A stretch of 64,000 nt of DNA from Anniella stebbinsi (GCA_029215795.1 JARDYH010000001.1:13849501-13913500), one strand, 5' to 3'; shown: positions 29,610-41,549, numbered from the stretch's first letter. Translations and numbers: made by a program. The notes: generated by a model not told the origin, from the letters alone.

Positions 29610-29833
29610 AAGTTTCTGACAAGTTAATTATAAGGTTGAAGAGAAGTCTTAGCTCCTGCTTTGAAAAGAATGACATTAAACAAATAAAGGATTGTGCATG
29701 TATCCTAGCCTGGGGAGGAATCTTTAACCCTAGGTGATTACTGATCCAAATGCAATACTTTGGAACGTGGGAGAAATGAGGAAGCTTAAATAATGATGCC
29801 AGTGGGGGGTGGGGAGGATGGGAATAGAGCTTG
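29610..29833 (+). repeat. Local direct duplication, unit 2
   Basis: Second copy of 28763-28951, with about 35 extra bases around 29770-29805. Scattered substitutions show that it is not recent. Confidence 0.9.
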
Positions 29834-29839
29834 CTTTTC

Positions 29840-30330
29840 TACTAGGTTACTGGATGTCTTTCTATCCTGGGCCATTGCAGATTTCATCATATCTACTACG
29901 CAAGAGATTAAGCAAGAGGACACAGGGTCAGGCAGTGCTGGAGCAGTTCTAAAGTAGAGCAGGTTCAGGACCTTGGACAGAACTTCAGGCGCTGAGTAGG
30001 AGCTCAGGTTCAGGACTATGGAGAACCACCCTGCAGGCAGGTAAGACAAGGCACCCCAGCACTGGCTTAAGGAAACTGACAAGAGTTTTATAGCCAGGAT
30101 AAGGATTGTCCTTCTGGGAGCTCCACCTTTTCAAATGCTGCAGCTGGATTTTTACCTTTTCATGCAGTTGCTGGCTTCTTCTGGCAGGGAGGGGCTGGGG
30201 AGGGGCTGGTTGGGGAAAACCTCCCTGTTCACTGGAGGTATCCAAGGTCCACTCCTCAATGTCCGAGGACAGTGGTGCTCATATTGCAGGTGAGGCTGAA
30301 ATAGCATGGATTGCCCAAGAGACTTTGTGG
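29840..30330. other. Unassigned block, possibly LTR-like
   Basis: 'caagagttttatagccagga' has a TATA-like core, and purine-rich text nearby ('caggttcaggaccttggaca') resembles 38700-38950, but no paired LTR is visible. Open frames on both strands are uninformative. Confidence 0.25.
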
Positions 30331-30339
30331 CAAAGGTGA

Positions 30340-31378
30340 GATTTCAACATGGGATTAGCTGAGTCTTAGCTCTAGTCTCTTAGTCACTGTGTTATCCCAT
30401 CTTTTTACTCTCATATTTACTATTAAGCCATGCATATAATTGCTCAGCACACCTCATAATATATCTGTAGGCTGAACCTGGCATTACTCGTGTGATGGTG
30501 CTGCACTCAGGAGGTCGAGAGATACTGTGGTTGATTCCAATGGTGGCTAGGACAAATGTAATGGAGTGAGAGATTAGGGCATCCATCCAATCAGCACATT
30601 CCGCATGGGCGAAACTTCCATGTGCCACCTGGAACGTTGTAAGAAAGGCTATGGGACATCAGCAACCACATCCCTGTAGGCAAAGTAGAAATGGAATCGA
30701 GTAAATAGTGAAAAGGATGAAGTTAGGAGTGGGTAGCTGTCCTGAACACTTTTACTAAAAAAAAAAAATACTGTATGCAGAAGGAAACAAAGAGGTTTCA
30801 TCTCTCCCTTTAGCTCCTCAAACACGCTAGAACAAACCTGCAAACCTGCAGCACAGTCTTGATTTCATATTCCGTGCAACATATATCGCTTTGTTTTACA
30901 CAGGTATTATTGTGTATTGTACAAAAACGGGGCAGGGCAGCAATGTCAAGATCAGAGTAAACAATTGCACACAATAGTGTGATTGCAAGTGTGTTTTGGA
31001 AGATGAATAGGCGTGGCGATCAAAGAAATTATATCCTGGATGATATGAAATCTCATAGAGAATGAGAATGATTCATTCCAATTCCTCAGAGTAAACACTA
31101 CATAACAAAATTCACCATTCTTTCTTTTTTACAATGCAACCTAGCAAGGATCTGAGGCCAGGGCTGGGAGGAACAACCACACAGAAAGGATTGAATGCTG
31201 TCAGCTAAACAGAATTGGACTCCAGTGGTGCTGCTGGTGAAACCTGCCATGTTTGCAAGATTCTCTTCCTTGCTGCCTTGAGATTTACGAATGCTTAAAT
31301 ATCACAAACCATTCTGCAGGGTGTTATAAATGCCATCCGTCTAAGTAAGCTCCTCAGATCTGGGCAATATTCACCTCC
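30340..31378. other. No recognised feature
   Basis: Unique sequence with an A-run near 30758. Confidence 0.5.
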
Positions 31379-31404
31379 ACACACACACACACACACACAC
31401 ACAC
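31379..31404. repeat. (CA)n microsatellite
   Basis: About 13 CA units. Confidence 0.95.
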
Positions 31405-31448
31405 CCAAAAATGTGCAGTTAATAAAACTAGAAACAATTTAAGGAAGT

Positions 31449-31565
31449 TTTAAATAGGGATAGATGAACCGATCTATTTATGGTCCATGTTGTTTTTGCA
31501 TGCCTTCACCCGTCTGTTCTGTCCCATTTCTGCCTTAATGTGTGGGTGCTTTTTTAAAAGTCTGC
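31449..31565. repeat. Dispersed AT-rich repeat, unclassified, copy 4 (partial)
   Basis: Starts TAGGGATAGATGAACCGATC and contains 'tctgtcccatttctgcctta', comparable with 44650-44680. It looks like the opposite end of the family from the 'ctcatccatccct' terminus. Confidence 0.45.
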
Positions 31566-31634
31566 ATACAATTAATGTTTAGAATTGTATTTTAAATGTA
31601 TTCTCTCTCTTTCCACACTCACATACACACACAC

Positions 31635-31770
31635 AAAGCTTTCTCCTGGGTTGACCCTGCACTATGGAATGAGCTTCATTAAGAACTATGATTAGTCTCC
31701 ATTGTCTTGGCCTTTAGAAAGGGTGTCAAGACAAATCTTTTCAATTTAGCTTTTCAATGGGTGTATATCT
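31635..31770 (+). mobile_element. L2-like LINE C-terminal relic
   Basis: 'ctatggaatgagcttcatta' gives the LWNELH-like block, and 'gtgtcaagacaaatctttt' the C-terminal K-TFLF-like block. Confidence 0.6.
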
Positions 31771-31942
31771 TTGCATTAGCTTGACCCGCTACAGTGCGAG
31801 TCAATGCTAGCAGATGGAAACAGAAAGAAATCTGCAGGGCTGAACCAGGGAAAAAAATCTGTTGAGCTTTACCCTCAAAATCTGTCAACCTTCATCCCTA
31901 CTTCCGGGAGCAAATTTGGTGGTGTCAGTGGGGACTGCAAAG

Positions 31943-31996
31943 AATGCCATTGAGGTACTTGTGGCCCAAGGGCCGAGAGTTGCCCACCTCTGCTCT
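31943..31996. mobile_element. hAT-like MITE E, right-end fragment
   Basis: 'tgtggcccaagggccgagag' and 'ttgcccacctctg' resemble the right terminus of the element at 37083-37217. Confidence 0.5.
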
Positions 31997-32392
31997 GGAT
32001 GATGGCAAAGACTAAACTGTGCTTCCCTTCTTCTCTCCAGTCCCAGGGCAATTGGCAGTCATCTTTCTAGTAGGCAGAAGAGTAGCAGCCCTCTGTAGCT
32101 GCTCCCTCTCTGGCCAGTGGATGGGTCCAGTCTGATCTTTCCTTTCTACACTCATGTATTTGTGAATGTGATGTTGCAAGGGGAGAGAATCTAGAAATGA
32201 ATGGAAAGAACATAAACTACAGCAAACTATTTGCACAACACTCTGTTCAAAATGCGGACATAAGGTAACTGAACAATCAAGAATCGCTAACGCATTGCTT
32301 CCAATATGGAAACAAGGCCAAGTGATTTGGCATTCCAAAATGAGACATTTAGATGAGCAGAATTTCAGAGGGGTCCCTACTTTGCCTTCTTT
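31997..32392. other. No recognised feature
   Basis: Unique sequence with an uninformative open frame on the minus strand (32012-32338). Confidence 0.5.
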
Positions 32393-32394
32393 TC

Positions 32395-32431
<37 letters not shown>

Positions 32432-32433
32432 TT
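32393..32433. repeat. (CT)n(CTTT)n microsatellite
   Basis: Pyrimidine tract: about 12 CT units, then about five TTTC units. Confidence 0.95.
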
Positions 32434-32448
32434 ATGGACCCAGAATAA

Positions 32449-32535
32449 TGGGGCATCTTCCAAATTGGAGGCACCAGGGGTTGAACATGGAACCTTCAGC
32501 ATACAAACATGTACTCTTCCACGGAACCATGGCCT
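32449..32535 (-). mobile_element. tRNA-derived SINE head, minus strand
   Basis: 'aggggttgaacatggaacct' (B-box region in complement) and 'catgtactcttccacggaac' then 'catggcc' (A-box region) give the antisense tRNA-like head. Confidence 0.65.
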
Positions 32536-34310
32536 CCTCCCTAATTCACCAACACTCTCTAGAATTTGGCATCATGGCATTTGGAAGCACAGAACATACA
32601 AAGGATTCTTTGTGCAGGTCTTCATCATTAACTGGAACAACTAATGCTTTTTTCTTTCTTTCTCCAGCTAGAGAAGATGGTATAACAGGTAAACAAATGT
32701 ACCAGGAGAAAAACATTGATTTGAACTAATGCCACTATTATTGTTTAGAAGCTGCGGCTTCCATTATATTTAATTACTTCTTAAATGCACATCGTCTTGG
32801 AAAGCGTCTGTACAATTAGGGTGGCTTTTTCTTCAGCGCAATGCCTCTCCCCTATGACCAGTTCAGTAGATACACAACTGCTGCACAAGGGTGCTTACTA
32901 ATAAGATAGCAGCAGCTAAATTGAGCTTTCCAATACAGTATTGGAATTTGGAAGGCAATAATTGATTTCAGTTCTCTGACCTTGGCTAGTGAAATGGAAG
33001 CTGGAAGGTAAAAGTCCACCCTAATCAAGAAAAAAAAATCTATTTTCCATTCTGCTAGGACATGTTTTTTTTTTACCAATCCCACCTGCAGGAAAGGGTG
33101 TCTTTTCCATGGAAGTCAATACGCTTGCTAGCAGCCCACAGATGGCAGGGCTTAATTTCAACTGGATTAGTCCAGCAGTTTTCATCCAAACGCTGTTCCA
33201 GGAAAGCCTGGGGCTCCTCAGAAGCTTATCAGAAGTTCTTCAATGGGAAGATCATTGGAATGGCAATCAAACTTCCTCAAAAGACAACAATGGCCACCGC
33301 TCTAGGTCTTCCCCTGCAATCCACCACTGCATAGCAGCATTCAGGGGTTTCCTCTGATACATTCTCAGAAGGTGTGAGGCAATGAAACAGCCCAAACAGC
33401 CCTAGCTGCGCTAATAGAGAGTGTTAGCTCCATCTTCTTGCTCTAGTAGTTACGGTGTGCATGTCCAGAAAGGGCACATAAACAGGCAGCAACAGCAAGG
33501 AGCAAAATCAAATCATTTTACTGTCTGCTTTTTGTATTATGATTATTTTACTGATATAAACTGCAATGGCTATTCACTTGATGCAAATAAAATTTGATTC
33601 GATTTTGATTCGAACAGCAAGGAGGAGCAGAGCAAGAAGGCTCCGGAAAGTGACAATGGGCCCCCTCCAGGTGAGAGAACATGGGCAGGGGCCCAATGTT
33701 ACCTGCCTCTGAAACTCAAGTTCTACTTTACAACTTTCTGAGATTCCATAGCAGGCATGCAGGAGTTCTTGGCTCCCTGAATGTTGTTACCATTAGAGAT
33801 TGAAAGGAAAGACTGATGTGGGGTATTGGGGCATGATTCTAAATGGGGGGGGGGAGGGTCTACTTGCTTCATTTATGTCATTGGAAAATTGCACACATAC
33901 AGTATGGATAGAAATACAAGTATTTCTGCAAAGAGAGAAACAGGGCATTAAAAATGTGTGAAAGACCAGCTGCCTTTTTTTAAAAAAAAATCATGCGTAG
34001 ATCCATCTTAATTCAGTGACTCAAGCATTTAATAGTTCAGGCTCAAATTCAGATAGTTTAACAGACCCAGAATTCAAAGTTCTCCAACCTGGATGTCTTT
34101 GGTTCATCACTATGTCAACCTGGTCGTAACTTTCCTTTGTGCCTTTTTGGTGTTTTCCCTGCCACCCTCCTTTCTTCCTCCAGCAAACAAGATACTTATA
34201 ATTCTACTCAAATGGCACTCTGTACCTAGCTTCTCCTTCAATATATTCTTTATGCACCAAAAAAGAATGAAATTATAGATGCAATCTTAAACCCCTGCCA
34301 CTTTCATTCA

Positions 34311-34311
<1 letters not shown>
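32536..34311. other. Unique stretch, no gene seen
   Basis: Contains a T-run at 33065, the tandem 'tttgattcgattttgattcg' near 33592, a G run at 33846 and no coding evidence. Confidence 0.45.

Positions 34312-34348
<37 letters not shown>
34312..34348. repeat. (ATT)n microsatellite
   Basis: About 12 perfect ATT units. Confidence 0.97.
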
Positions 34349-34349
<1 letters not shown>

Positions 34350-34768
34350 TCCTTCTGCCATTTTCTACCACAAAGCTAAGAATTATACCAATGACAGTCC
34401 ACTTTCCTTTCTGGGCCCATTATCCAAATTACTACATCTGCTTACATTATCTAGCATATCTCAAAAATGTCTTGAAAACCATCATTTGGGCATTTGCGAC
34501 TCTTTCCCCCACCCCATCTTAATGGTGTCGCAAAGTCAATGCGACATTATGAGATGGAAAATAAGCATGAAGTGGAACCCTTGGGATCACCAGAAACTGG
34601 CACTTGGGTGACATGTAAAAAGCCAAGAATGAATTTCAGCCAAAGGTAGATAAAACCTCCAAAACCGGGAGTTCTGCTATCTCAGAACCAAACTAGAAGT
34701 TCTACACTAATACATTTAATAAAGCCAGATGGTTTGGGGTTTGAGGGGATTCATAAAATAATAGCTGT

Positions 34769-35187
34769 AGGGAGTTAGGGTGGTCAAAAGGAGGAAAACT
34801 ATTATCAAAATCTATTCACAAAATTGATTACCAAAAAGGAGGGAATCTATCACTCAAAAAGAGGACAAAAACAGCCAGATTTGCATAAAGTGTGTATATG
34901 CTGACATATGGGTATAAATCCAAGCTTAGAAATAATTACTATTACTTCAATAGAAATAGAACATATCTCACTATAGCAGATAGAATCTGATGTGTGTGCC
35001 TGCTCAATCTAATGTCTTGGTGGGCAAGGCCTCTTTTCTTCCTCCTTATGGTCCTTCATCTTTAATCTGGACTTGGACTGGACAGCTCTTCAAATAGAGG
35101 GTGCCTTCAAATAAAAGACTGCCCTCTGGCAGCCCTTCAAAAAGAGGACTGCTCTCTGTAAAGTAGGACTCATGGCCACCCTCATGG
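34769..35187. mobile_element. Possible inverted-repeat DNA element, MITE F-related
   Basis: Begins 'agggtggtcaaaaggaggaa' and ends '...catggccaccctcatgg'; the AGGGTGGTCA end is the inverse of TGGCCACCCT. It resembles the AGGGTGACCA termini of 48614, 59019 and 59948. The right third has three degenerate CTTCAAA.AGAGG-type repeats (35090-35145). Confidence 0.45.
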
Positions 35188-35298
35188 GGGGAATAATTTT
35201 GAGATCAGTGGGAATAGCAGGAGCTGCTGTTTTAAATCTTACCACCACTAGTCCTTTTCCTGCTCAAAACATGTCCTGTACAAATTGCATTGAACTGA

Positions 35299-35481
35299 AT
35301 GCATGATAGCACTCCTCAAATATTTGAAAGGCTGTCACACAGAGGAGACCCGGGATCTCTCTTGATTATCCCAAAGTGCAGGACACAGAATAATGGGCTC
35401 AAGTTACAGGAAGCCAGATTCCGGCTGGACATCAGGAAAAACTTCCTGACTGTTAGAGCAGTACAACAATGGAACCAATGA
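35299..35481 (+). pseudogene. CR1 C-terminal coding relic
   Basis: 60 residues ending LQEARFRLDIRKNFLTVRAV, collinear with the minus-strand copy at 24781-25050. Confidence 0.85.
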
Positions 35482-35641
35482 CCTAGGGAGGTTGTGGGCT
35501 CTCACACACTAGAGGCCTTTAAGAGGCAGCTGGACAACCATCTGTCAGGGATGCTTTAAGGTGGATTCCTGCATTGCGCAGGGGGTTGGACTCAATGGCC
35601 TTATAGGACCCTTCCAACTCTACTATTCTAGGATTCTATGA
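35300..35641 (+). mobile_element. CR1 LINE 3' end, plus strand
   Basis: C-terminal coding remnant, then a 3' UTR ending in ATTCTAGGATTCTATGAATG. The same subfamily as 2095-3185 and 24612-25170. 5' truncated near 35300. Confidence 0.93.
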
Positions 35642-36274
35642 ATGGCTGCCTATCCATTTAGTTATTTATTTATTTTTAAAAAATCCTGCCTTGATTGTGG
35701 CATCAGGACAGAAGAACATGTTCAAGCTGATGTATCAAAGTTAAGGGGAACAGGAAGCATTTCCATTCAACCTTATGCAGGAAGAAGAACCTCTTAAGAC
35801 CCCATCATAGTAGATGCCACCAATCTGGTAGCACAGGTGAATTTAAAGTAAACATGCTCTTGGTTCCGATATTTTGACTCTCTGATCCTGCAAAGCTTTT
35901 AAAGAACAAGCAGGGCAGCTGATCAGCTGCTTGATGTGGAATGAGAAGCAAGGGAGAAGAATGGGTCCATACCTCCAATTCCTCTTCCTCATCAGTAAGA
36001 ACACTGCATCAGCTGTTCTGTGCCCAGCTATAGTGCTGGGAACTACAGGCAAAGTTGCCATTTGCACACATAGTTCCCCGTTCAGCTAGTGGTATATATG
36101 CTGAAGCCTGATTCCATACATATATTAGTCCCTAGTTGGATTGGGTAGGATGTCTCAAATTATTTACAACACCCTTTAAAGACCTATTTCACAGGCAGCA
36201 AAGCCTACGGTCTCTGGTCCTGAAATACCCAAACCAACAACCCCTGCCATGATCACAAAAGTGTAAAATATTTT
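35642..36274. other. No recognised feature
   Basis: Unique sequence. A minus-strand open frame (35843-36067) has no domain. Confidence 0.5.
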
Positions 36275-36418
36275 TTTTTTTGATTGATTGATTGCATTTC
36301 TATACCGCCCAATAGCCGAAGCTCTCTGGGCGGTTCACAAAAATTAAAAACACGAAGACAATTCAAAGTATAAAACAAACAACAGTATAAAAACACAGTA
36401 TAAAAGTTTTAAAAAATG
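36275..36418 (-). mobile_element. L2 LINE tail, minus strand
   Basis: T-run and three GATT units, then TATACCGCCCAATAGCCGAA and GCTCTCTGGGCGGTTCACAA: the complement of the conserved 3' stem seen at 28310, 50000 and 61690. Confidence 0.85.
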
Positions 36419-36534
36419 GTACATAAAAATGAATTGCTTTCTGGCTATGCTGAACAAATGGTGAGTCGTAAAGAAAAAGGACAAGCCACTTTTGCAGATG
36501 TTATTTCACTTCCAAACACAAATGTACCTATGCA

Positions 36535-36690
36535 GCTGCTAATAATGGATCAGACTATTGGTCTATCTAGTATAATATTGCCTAAATTTATTAAATGCAT
36601 TACTCCAAGGCCTCAATTCTTGCTACCCAAAGTCACAGATGGTAGGGATTGAACCTAGGACCACACATACATAGCCCCTGGCTGGATTTG
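36535..36690 (-). mobile_element. tRNA-derived SINE, minus strand, decayed
   Basis: 'ggatcagactattggtctat' at the distal end and 'tagggattgaacctaggacc' (B-box region in complement) at 36642-36661 preserve the family layout despite heavy divergence. Confidence 0.6.
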
Positions 36691-36744
36691 GAGTATATAA
36701 AAACTTTGTTGTACCATTGGGCTAGCCTTCAAAATTACTGGTTG

Positions 36745-36928
36745 TGGAGCAGAAGCATAGCTCAGAAGTGGATGTGCATACATGAGGATCCAGGTTCAAT
36801 CCCGAGCATCTCCAGTTCAAAGAGGACCAGTTAGCAGATGCTGGGAAGATCTCTAGCAGAAGCACTTGAGAACCACTGCTAGTTATAGTAGACAATATCA
36901 GACTAAATATAAGGAAGCTCCATATGTC
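36745..36928 (+). mobile_element. tRNA-derived SINE, plus strand, near full length
   Basis: The tRNA-like head has an A-box-like 'catagctcagaagtgg' (36758-36773) and a B-box-like GGTTCAATCCC (36793-36803). The body (36805-36925) ends 'aggaagctccatatgtc'. Pol III promoter boxes are recognisable but degenerate. Antisense relatives are at 18585, 36535, 43065 and 52845. Confidence 0.8.
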
Positions 36929-37082
36929 CATCTTTTGGAAAAGTTAATATTGCATCAGCAAAGAGGGCTTTAGTAATGAAAATCCATTGTGGTTGGACGG
37001 TTAAAATACATCTTACCCACCTTTCCTAATGTTTAAGGTAGCTTGCTCACTTTCAGTGGAAATGATTTACCATCTGCTAGCT

Positions 37083-37217
37083 CAAGGGTATGCAAATTGT
37101 GACCCTCCAGATGTTTGGGCTTACCACTCATATCAGCCCTAGCCAACATAGCCGATGTTGAAGGGAAATTGTACATGTAAGCCAAACATCTGGAGGGCCA
37201 CAAGTTGCCCACCCCTG
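37083..37217. mobile_element. hAT-like palindromic MITE (MITE E)
   Basis: 135 bp. Left arm 'gtgaccctccagatgtttgg' and right arm 'ccaaacatctggagggccac' are near-perfect complements; ends are CAAGGG...CCCCTG. Flanking octamers 'tgctagct' (37075-37082) and 'caatagct' (37218-37225) agree at the last five bases, a decayed 8-bp duplication. Confidence 0.85.
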
Positions 37218-37398
37218 CAATAGCTGTTGGGTCTGTGATGTGAACACAAAAGATCATGCCCCAGTCTTCAGCTAATGGCAGCTACCCAACTGATATCATT
37301 GCTAACCATTTCTGAGAAATAAAAAAAAGGATACAGCAGCAGCTTGAAAACAATCCTGCAATCTTACTAAAGAAAGACAAGGTCAGTCATGCCTATAG

Positions 37399-37490
37399 GA
37401 CCTTTGTGTACAGCTTGTAGTCAGATTGGGCCTTTGTGTACAACTTTGTGTTGTGTTCAGAGCCTTTGTGTACAATTTGCACACATGTCA
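37399..37490. repeat. Three-copy 30-32-bp tandem repeat
   Basis: CCTTTGTGTACA starts at 37401, 37431 and 37463. The linkers are related but diverged. Confidence 0.8.
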
Positions 37491-38172
37491 GCTCTGGTTA
37501 GAATTTCACCTTAATGTGCAGGTGAAAGGACTGGTACAATCCCCATTTCCCCTCCTGATTTTTACTCTCACATTGAAGCTTTGCTTCACATCAAGCCATT
37601 TATCTGTCTAAATTCTAACATGAACTCAAACGTCAGCAATACAACAGAACAGAATTGAAAAGGTTTGTTAAAAAAAACACAACCCTTCCAGCACTTGCTG
37701 GCAGTGAAGCAAGGAAGTCTTTGCTAGCCCGGCACATCTTTGTTGTTGTTTAGACCCGATTTGAGGCACTCGTTTCAAAAAAGTTCTGTGGCACTTTTTA
37801 AAAGTTTGGGCTTCACTTTCAACTAATCAAGCTTGACTAAAATGGAAATAGCTTCAGAATCTGTATTCCTAACAGGAAGTAAAACAGTACGAGAGAAGAA
37901 AACGTCGCAGCGAGAAGCATACAAATGCTAAGTTTATTGATGCAAGAGAGGAGACTATGATTAAGTTGTTTAATGTACTATGCAAAGCAGTAGAACAGTT
38001 AGTTTAATATATTTAACCGGGAGAGTTAGAACACAGCTCGGAAGTGCATTTATAATTAAACCCAATGGTCTTAGCCATTTTATTGCCCACCCCAACCCCC
38101 CCTCAGCTGCAATTGTTTACATGCTCACAATTCCCTCGGAGGCTTTGTTTTGTTCCTGTGTTTACTTCTGGT
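37491..38172. other. Unique stretch, candidate conserved non-coding sequence
   Basis: Repeat-free. 37870-38060 has 'gtttattgatgcaagagagg' and TTTAAT/ATTAAA motifs. No gene evidence; conservation untested. Confidence 0.3.
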
Positions 38173-38201
38173 GGGGTTTTTTGGGGGGGTGGGGGGGTGG
38201 G
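38173..38201 (+). other. G-run tract with quadruplex potential
   Basis: Four G runs of 4, 7, 7 and 3 with loops of 6, 1 and 1 nt. Confidence 0.65.
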
Positions 38202-38689
38202 ATTGAAATGCAGAAGTTGTGCCTGGATAAACGAAGAATATGGCTTCAAACATGAGGGCCAGCTGGTAGAGCTCATGGCTTCTCCATTTGCACGACTGCT
38301 TATGAAGCAGAGTTAGACAATTAGAAGGAAGTTAATGAGGTCCATGCACCCCAGGAGTTGGCACATCCCTTTGTTAGTTTATTACAATTACAGAACTAGC
38401 CAAAACAGACACTTCTTTCAAAGTGTTGGTAGGAATGGAAAACATGAAAGGCTATCAGATTCCTTGTCTGATCACAAAGAGAGGTTTGCTTCCATTCACA
38501 GCTGCATGAATGTGTCATGGCTTTTTCAGTCAACAGCTTCTCATAATCAAAAGAGGAAAGCAACAAAAAAAGAGAGAGGAAGCAGCAGCCAGTTAATGCT
38601 TATATTTCATTGTCACATTTTTCAGTACTGACCTCGTGTCCTTAGCCCACATAATGCAAGTTCTGTTACTGTCAACACTAGATGTGTTT
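38202..38689. other. No recognised feature
   Basis: Unique sequence; the 98-codon open frame at 38335-38631 has no domain. Confidence 0.45.
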
Positions 38690-39120
38690 ATTAGGGTTCT
38701 TTCATGGCTTGGAAATAGACAGCAGTCCCAGACGATCCACGAGCTGGGAACCAGGAGCCAGACATATCGCCAGAGCTACAGGACAAGCAAGAATCAGAAC
38801 CAAGAGCGGGCCAGGGACAAGCAAGAGTTAGAACTAAAGAGGAATAACAGCAGAGAGGAATGCACCAGAACCAGTAAGACCTTGCTGCTCAGGCAAGACC
38901 TGACTCAAACAGGAAAGCCCTTTTGTAGTTTTTCCTGTCCAGTAGAGTACAGTTGTTTGGGACCAGGCTGACTTCTCCCATACGAGCCTGCCTGGGTTGA
39001 AATATCTTTGGGGGCTGAAAGTGGAACTGCAGCACCTTGCTGAGTACAAGACCTAGAGGCATCTGGCTGGCCACAATTCGAAACAATTCTTCTGCACCAA
39101 GGAGAATCTGTCAGCCAGTT
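38690..39120. mobile_element. LTR-like retroelement fragment, uncertain
   Basis: A purine-rich 'caagcaagaatcagaaccaa' type stretch is followed by 'cccttttgtagtttttcctg' and 'gaccaggctgacttctccca'. The layout is repeated more faintly at 41560-41740, so this is a dispersed repeat. I recall similar leader or LTR-like repeats in squamates but cannot confirm the family. Confidence 0.4.
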
Positions 39121-40454
39121 TATCACAATGAAGTCACCTATTGATTTTTTTCAGAAACATTTAGCACAGTGGACCAATCTTTCAAACCATTGGTCGTGTC
39201 CTGACATTCCAGTTCCATACAACCCACTTTTTGAAAAGTGGGCTGAGCTCAGATTTGTCATGATACCCAGAATTCCCTGAAGTGCCTGCCAGCAGGGAGT
39301 TCGGTGTATACAAAAATTGGCATTCCCTCTCTGCAGAATGCTCCAGTTCTTGAAGAAGATATGGCTTGGGGGAAGCTATTTAAAAAGACAATCAAAATGT
39401 GTATTGTGTTGAACCCCACTCGCTGCTTTCGTGAAAGTTGTCACTGCCTGTGAAAAAGGTATCGGTTTTCCTTCCTCTTTCACAAGGCATGGGGAAGCTT
39501 TGAAGAGATTTCTTATTGGAGGTGGGGCTTGCAATTACTTTTTTTACATGTACCATGCGGCCAAGTTATTTGTTACCTCTTAGTTAATTTTAAGTTCAAA
39601 ATAAAACTTACATGAGCATCCCAGGAAGTGCTGCCAGGCTGAAAGCCTCTGTGTGAAGAGTTCCATGCCTCTGTAAATGCAGGGTGTTTAAAAAGTAAAA
39701 GAAGAGGTAAAACACACCTTGGCCACCTCGTACGCTTAGGACACAATCCTGTGCAACTATAGACAGAAAAATATCCTCCAGCTCCCAGAATCCTAGGTAT
39801 TTCCCCCTCTAAGGTCATAGGCAATGCTACAATCTTGGGGTGGGGGGGAAGTCATGTGGGGATTCCCCCTGCCCCAGCTGTGTGAAAACCTCCACAGCAG
39901 CTTTATCACCTGAGGTTGGACTCACATCCTTGGGAGGAGAGGAAATGAGTATTTTGGGAGCTGACAAAGGAGAAGCTATGGATCCACTGGATTTACAAGC
40001 CTCCCAACTCCCATTCGTGGCAGTACAACTCAGCTAGACAGGCTTAGAGGTCCATCTAGCAGGTTACAGTGGACAGAAAGGCAAAAACATAGCCTCTGCT
40101 CCTTCCATCCTGCTGAGAAGAGCCTAGAAGGCCATTGGACACACCTGAAACCTCTGATCCTGGAGGCCTCTATCATTTTGGCAGCAATCCCATTGGACTG
40201 TGCCCTTTCAAAAGGGAAATGCCACCCCCACCTCAATCAGAAATTCCTGCATCTTTCTCCCCCTCGTCTTCCACTTTTGTAGGACTTTTCATTTCTCCCC
40301 CACCTTCCATAACAAAGCTGTGGAAAAAGGAAAGGAAATGTTTGGCACAGCATTAGTCAAAATATTCCACGGCATCCATTCCAGCTAGCTCAGATGCAGA
40401 AATAACTGAACAGCAAACATTTTCTACTGAAGACAAGTGTTGTGAATGCAATTA
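39121..40454. other. Mostly unique; small palindromic-MITE scrap
   Basis: 39728-39795 ('acacaatcctgtgcaactat', 'agctcccagaatcctagg') resembles the left half of the element at 50146-50262. The rest is unassigned. Confidence 0.4.
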
Positions 40455-40572
40455 GAATGTAAGAGCCCTGCTGGATCAGATCAAAGATCCGTATAGGCCA
40501 ACATTCCATTTCCAGCAGTGGCCGCAGCCAGATGCCTTCGGAAAGCCGGCAATCAAAGCAAGGCATGCCAAG
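40455..40572 (-). mobile_element. CR1-type LINE 3' end (second subfamily), minus strand
   Basis: 'taagagccctgctggatcag' then 'cagtggccgcagccagatgc' matches 13052-13150 and 59520-59600. Confidence 0.75.
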
Positions 40573-41545
40573 TTTCACTCGCTGCCATTAACCTATTTGC
40601 AGTTTCATTTCCCAGGTCAGTGCTGAAATGCATTGTGGCAACTCTTTCATTCAAAGTGGAATGTAAAGCTCTATGTTGAGCCTAATGACTCCGATACTAC
40701 ATTCCGCTCCTTTCTTTCTTGCAATTCTAGTAACTTGCTTTACAGTTTTAATGAAAACGTTACTATAATAAAAAGTCATTATTAATTAGTTCACTTTTTC
40801 ATTTCTCCACCCCGTCCCAATTATATTCAATTTTTCATACCCAGATTTCTCCCCCTCCTTTTAAACTGTTAATGGCCTGCCGTTCCATTGCAGGCTTCCT
40901 GGAGGCAATACAAACTTCTGCCAACTCTCTGCATAACCTCAGCAATGCTCAGTCACTCAGAACTCCTCCATCTGGGTCTCCATCCATCCACAGGACCAGC
41001 TGCTCTGAACAAATGCATTTTCCACCTTGCCTGATGTGTCAAAGATTTCAGATATGTTACTATTCTAATTAACCATTTTCCAGCCAACAAAGAAAAGAAA
41101 AAGAAAAAGAAACCGAGCCATCCATCTATAAATATGAACTGAACACCTGGTCAGAGTCAGCATTTCCAGATATCATTCGATCAGAAGGGCTTTCCTCTTT
41201 AGGATGTCCTCATGAAGGAGGAACAGACTTGAAAACAAAAAAAAAGGAGGTAAGAAAAAGACTGCCATCCTTCTTTTTTTCCGGCACACAGAGTACATTC
41301 ACACAACCAACACATAACATACCTTTCTTTTTGCAGTCACCGAATGGGAGAAGTCGCATGGCACAGGGAAGTCTAAAGTTAAAAAGAGTACATTGAATTG
41401 ATGGTGTGCTATTTCTAAACCAAAATTATGGTGTCCAATGACAACTGCAGTTGAGAGAATCTGAAACAACCTAGGTATTGTGGCACATTTCCCATCATTC
41501 ATTTGTGCCCCATTTGATACCTAATCTTGCTGACTACGTTCACTG
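40573..41545. other. Unique stretch
   Basis: AT-rich with several TAAT/ATTA motifs at 40740-40800, and an A-rich (AAAAG)n-like run at 41085-41112. No gene seen. Confidence 0.4.
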
Positions 41546-41549
41546 GGGG

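Noticed and set aside
36745..36820. Functional tRNA gene
   Set aside because: A- and B-box-like motifs are present, but there is no cloverleaf with paired acceptor ends, and the sequence continues into a SINE body.
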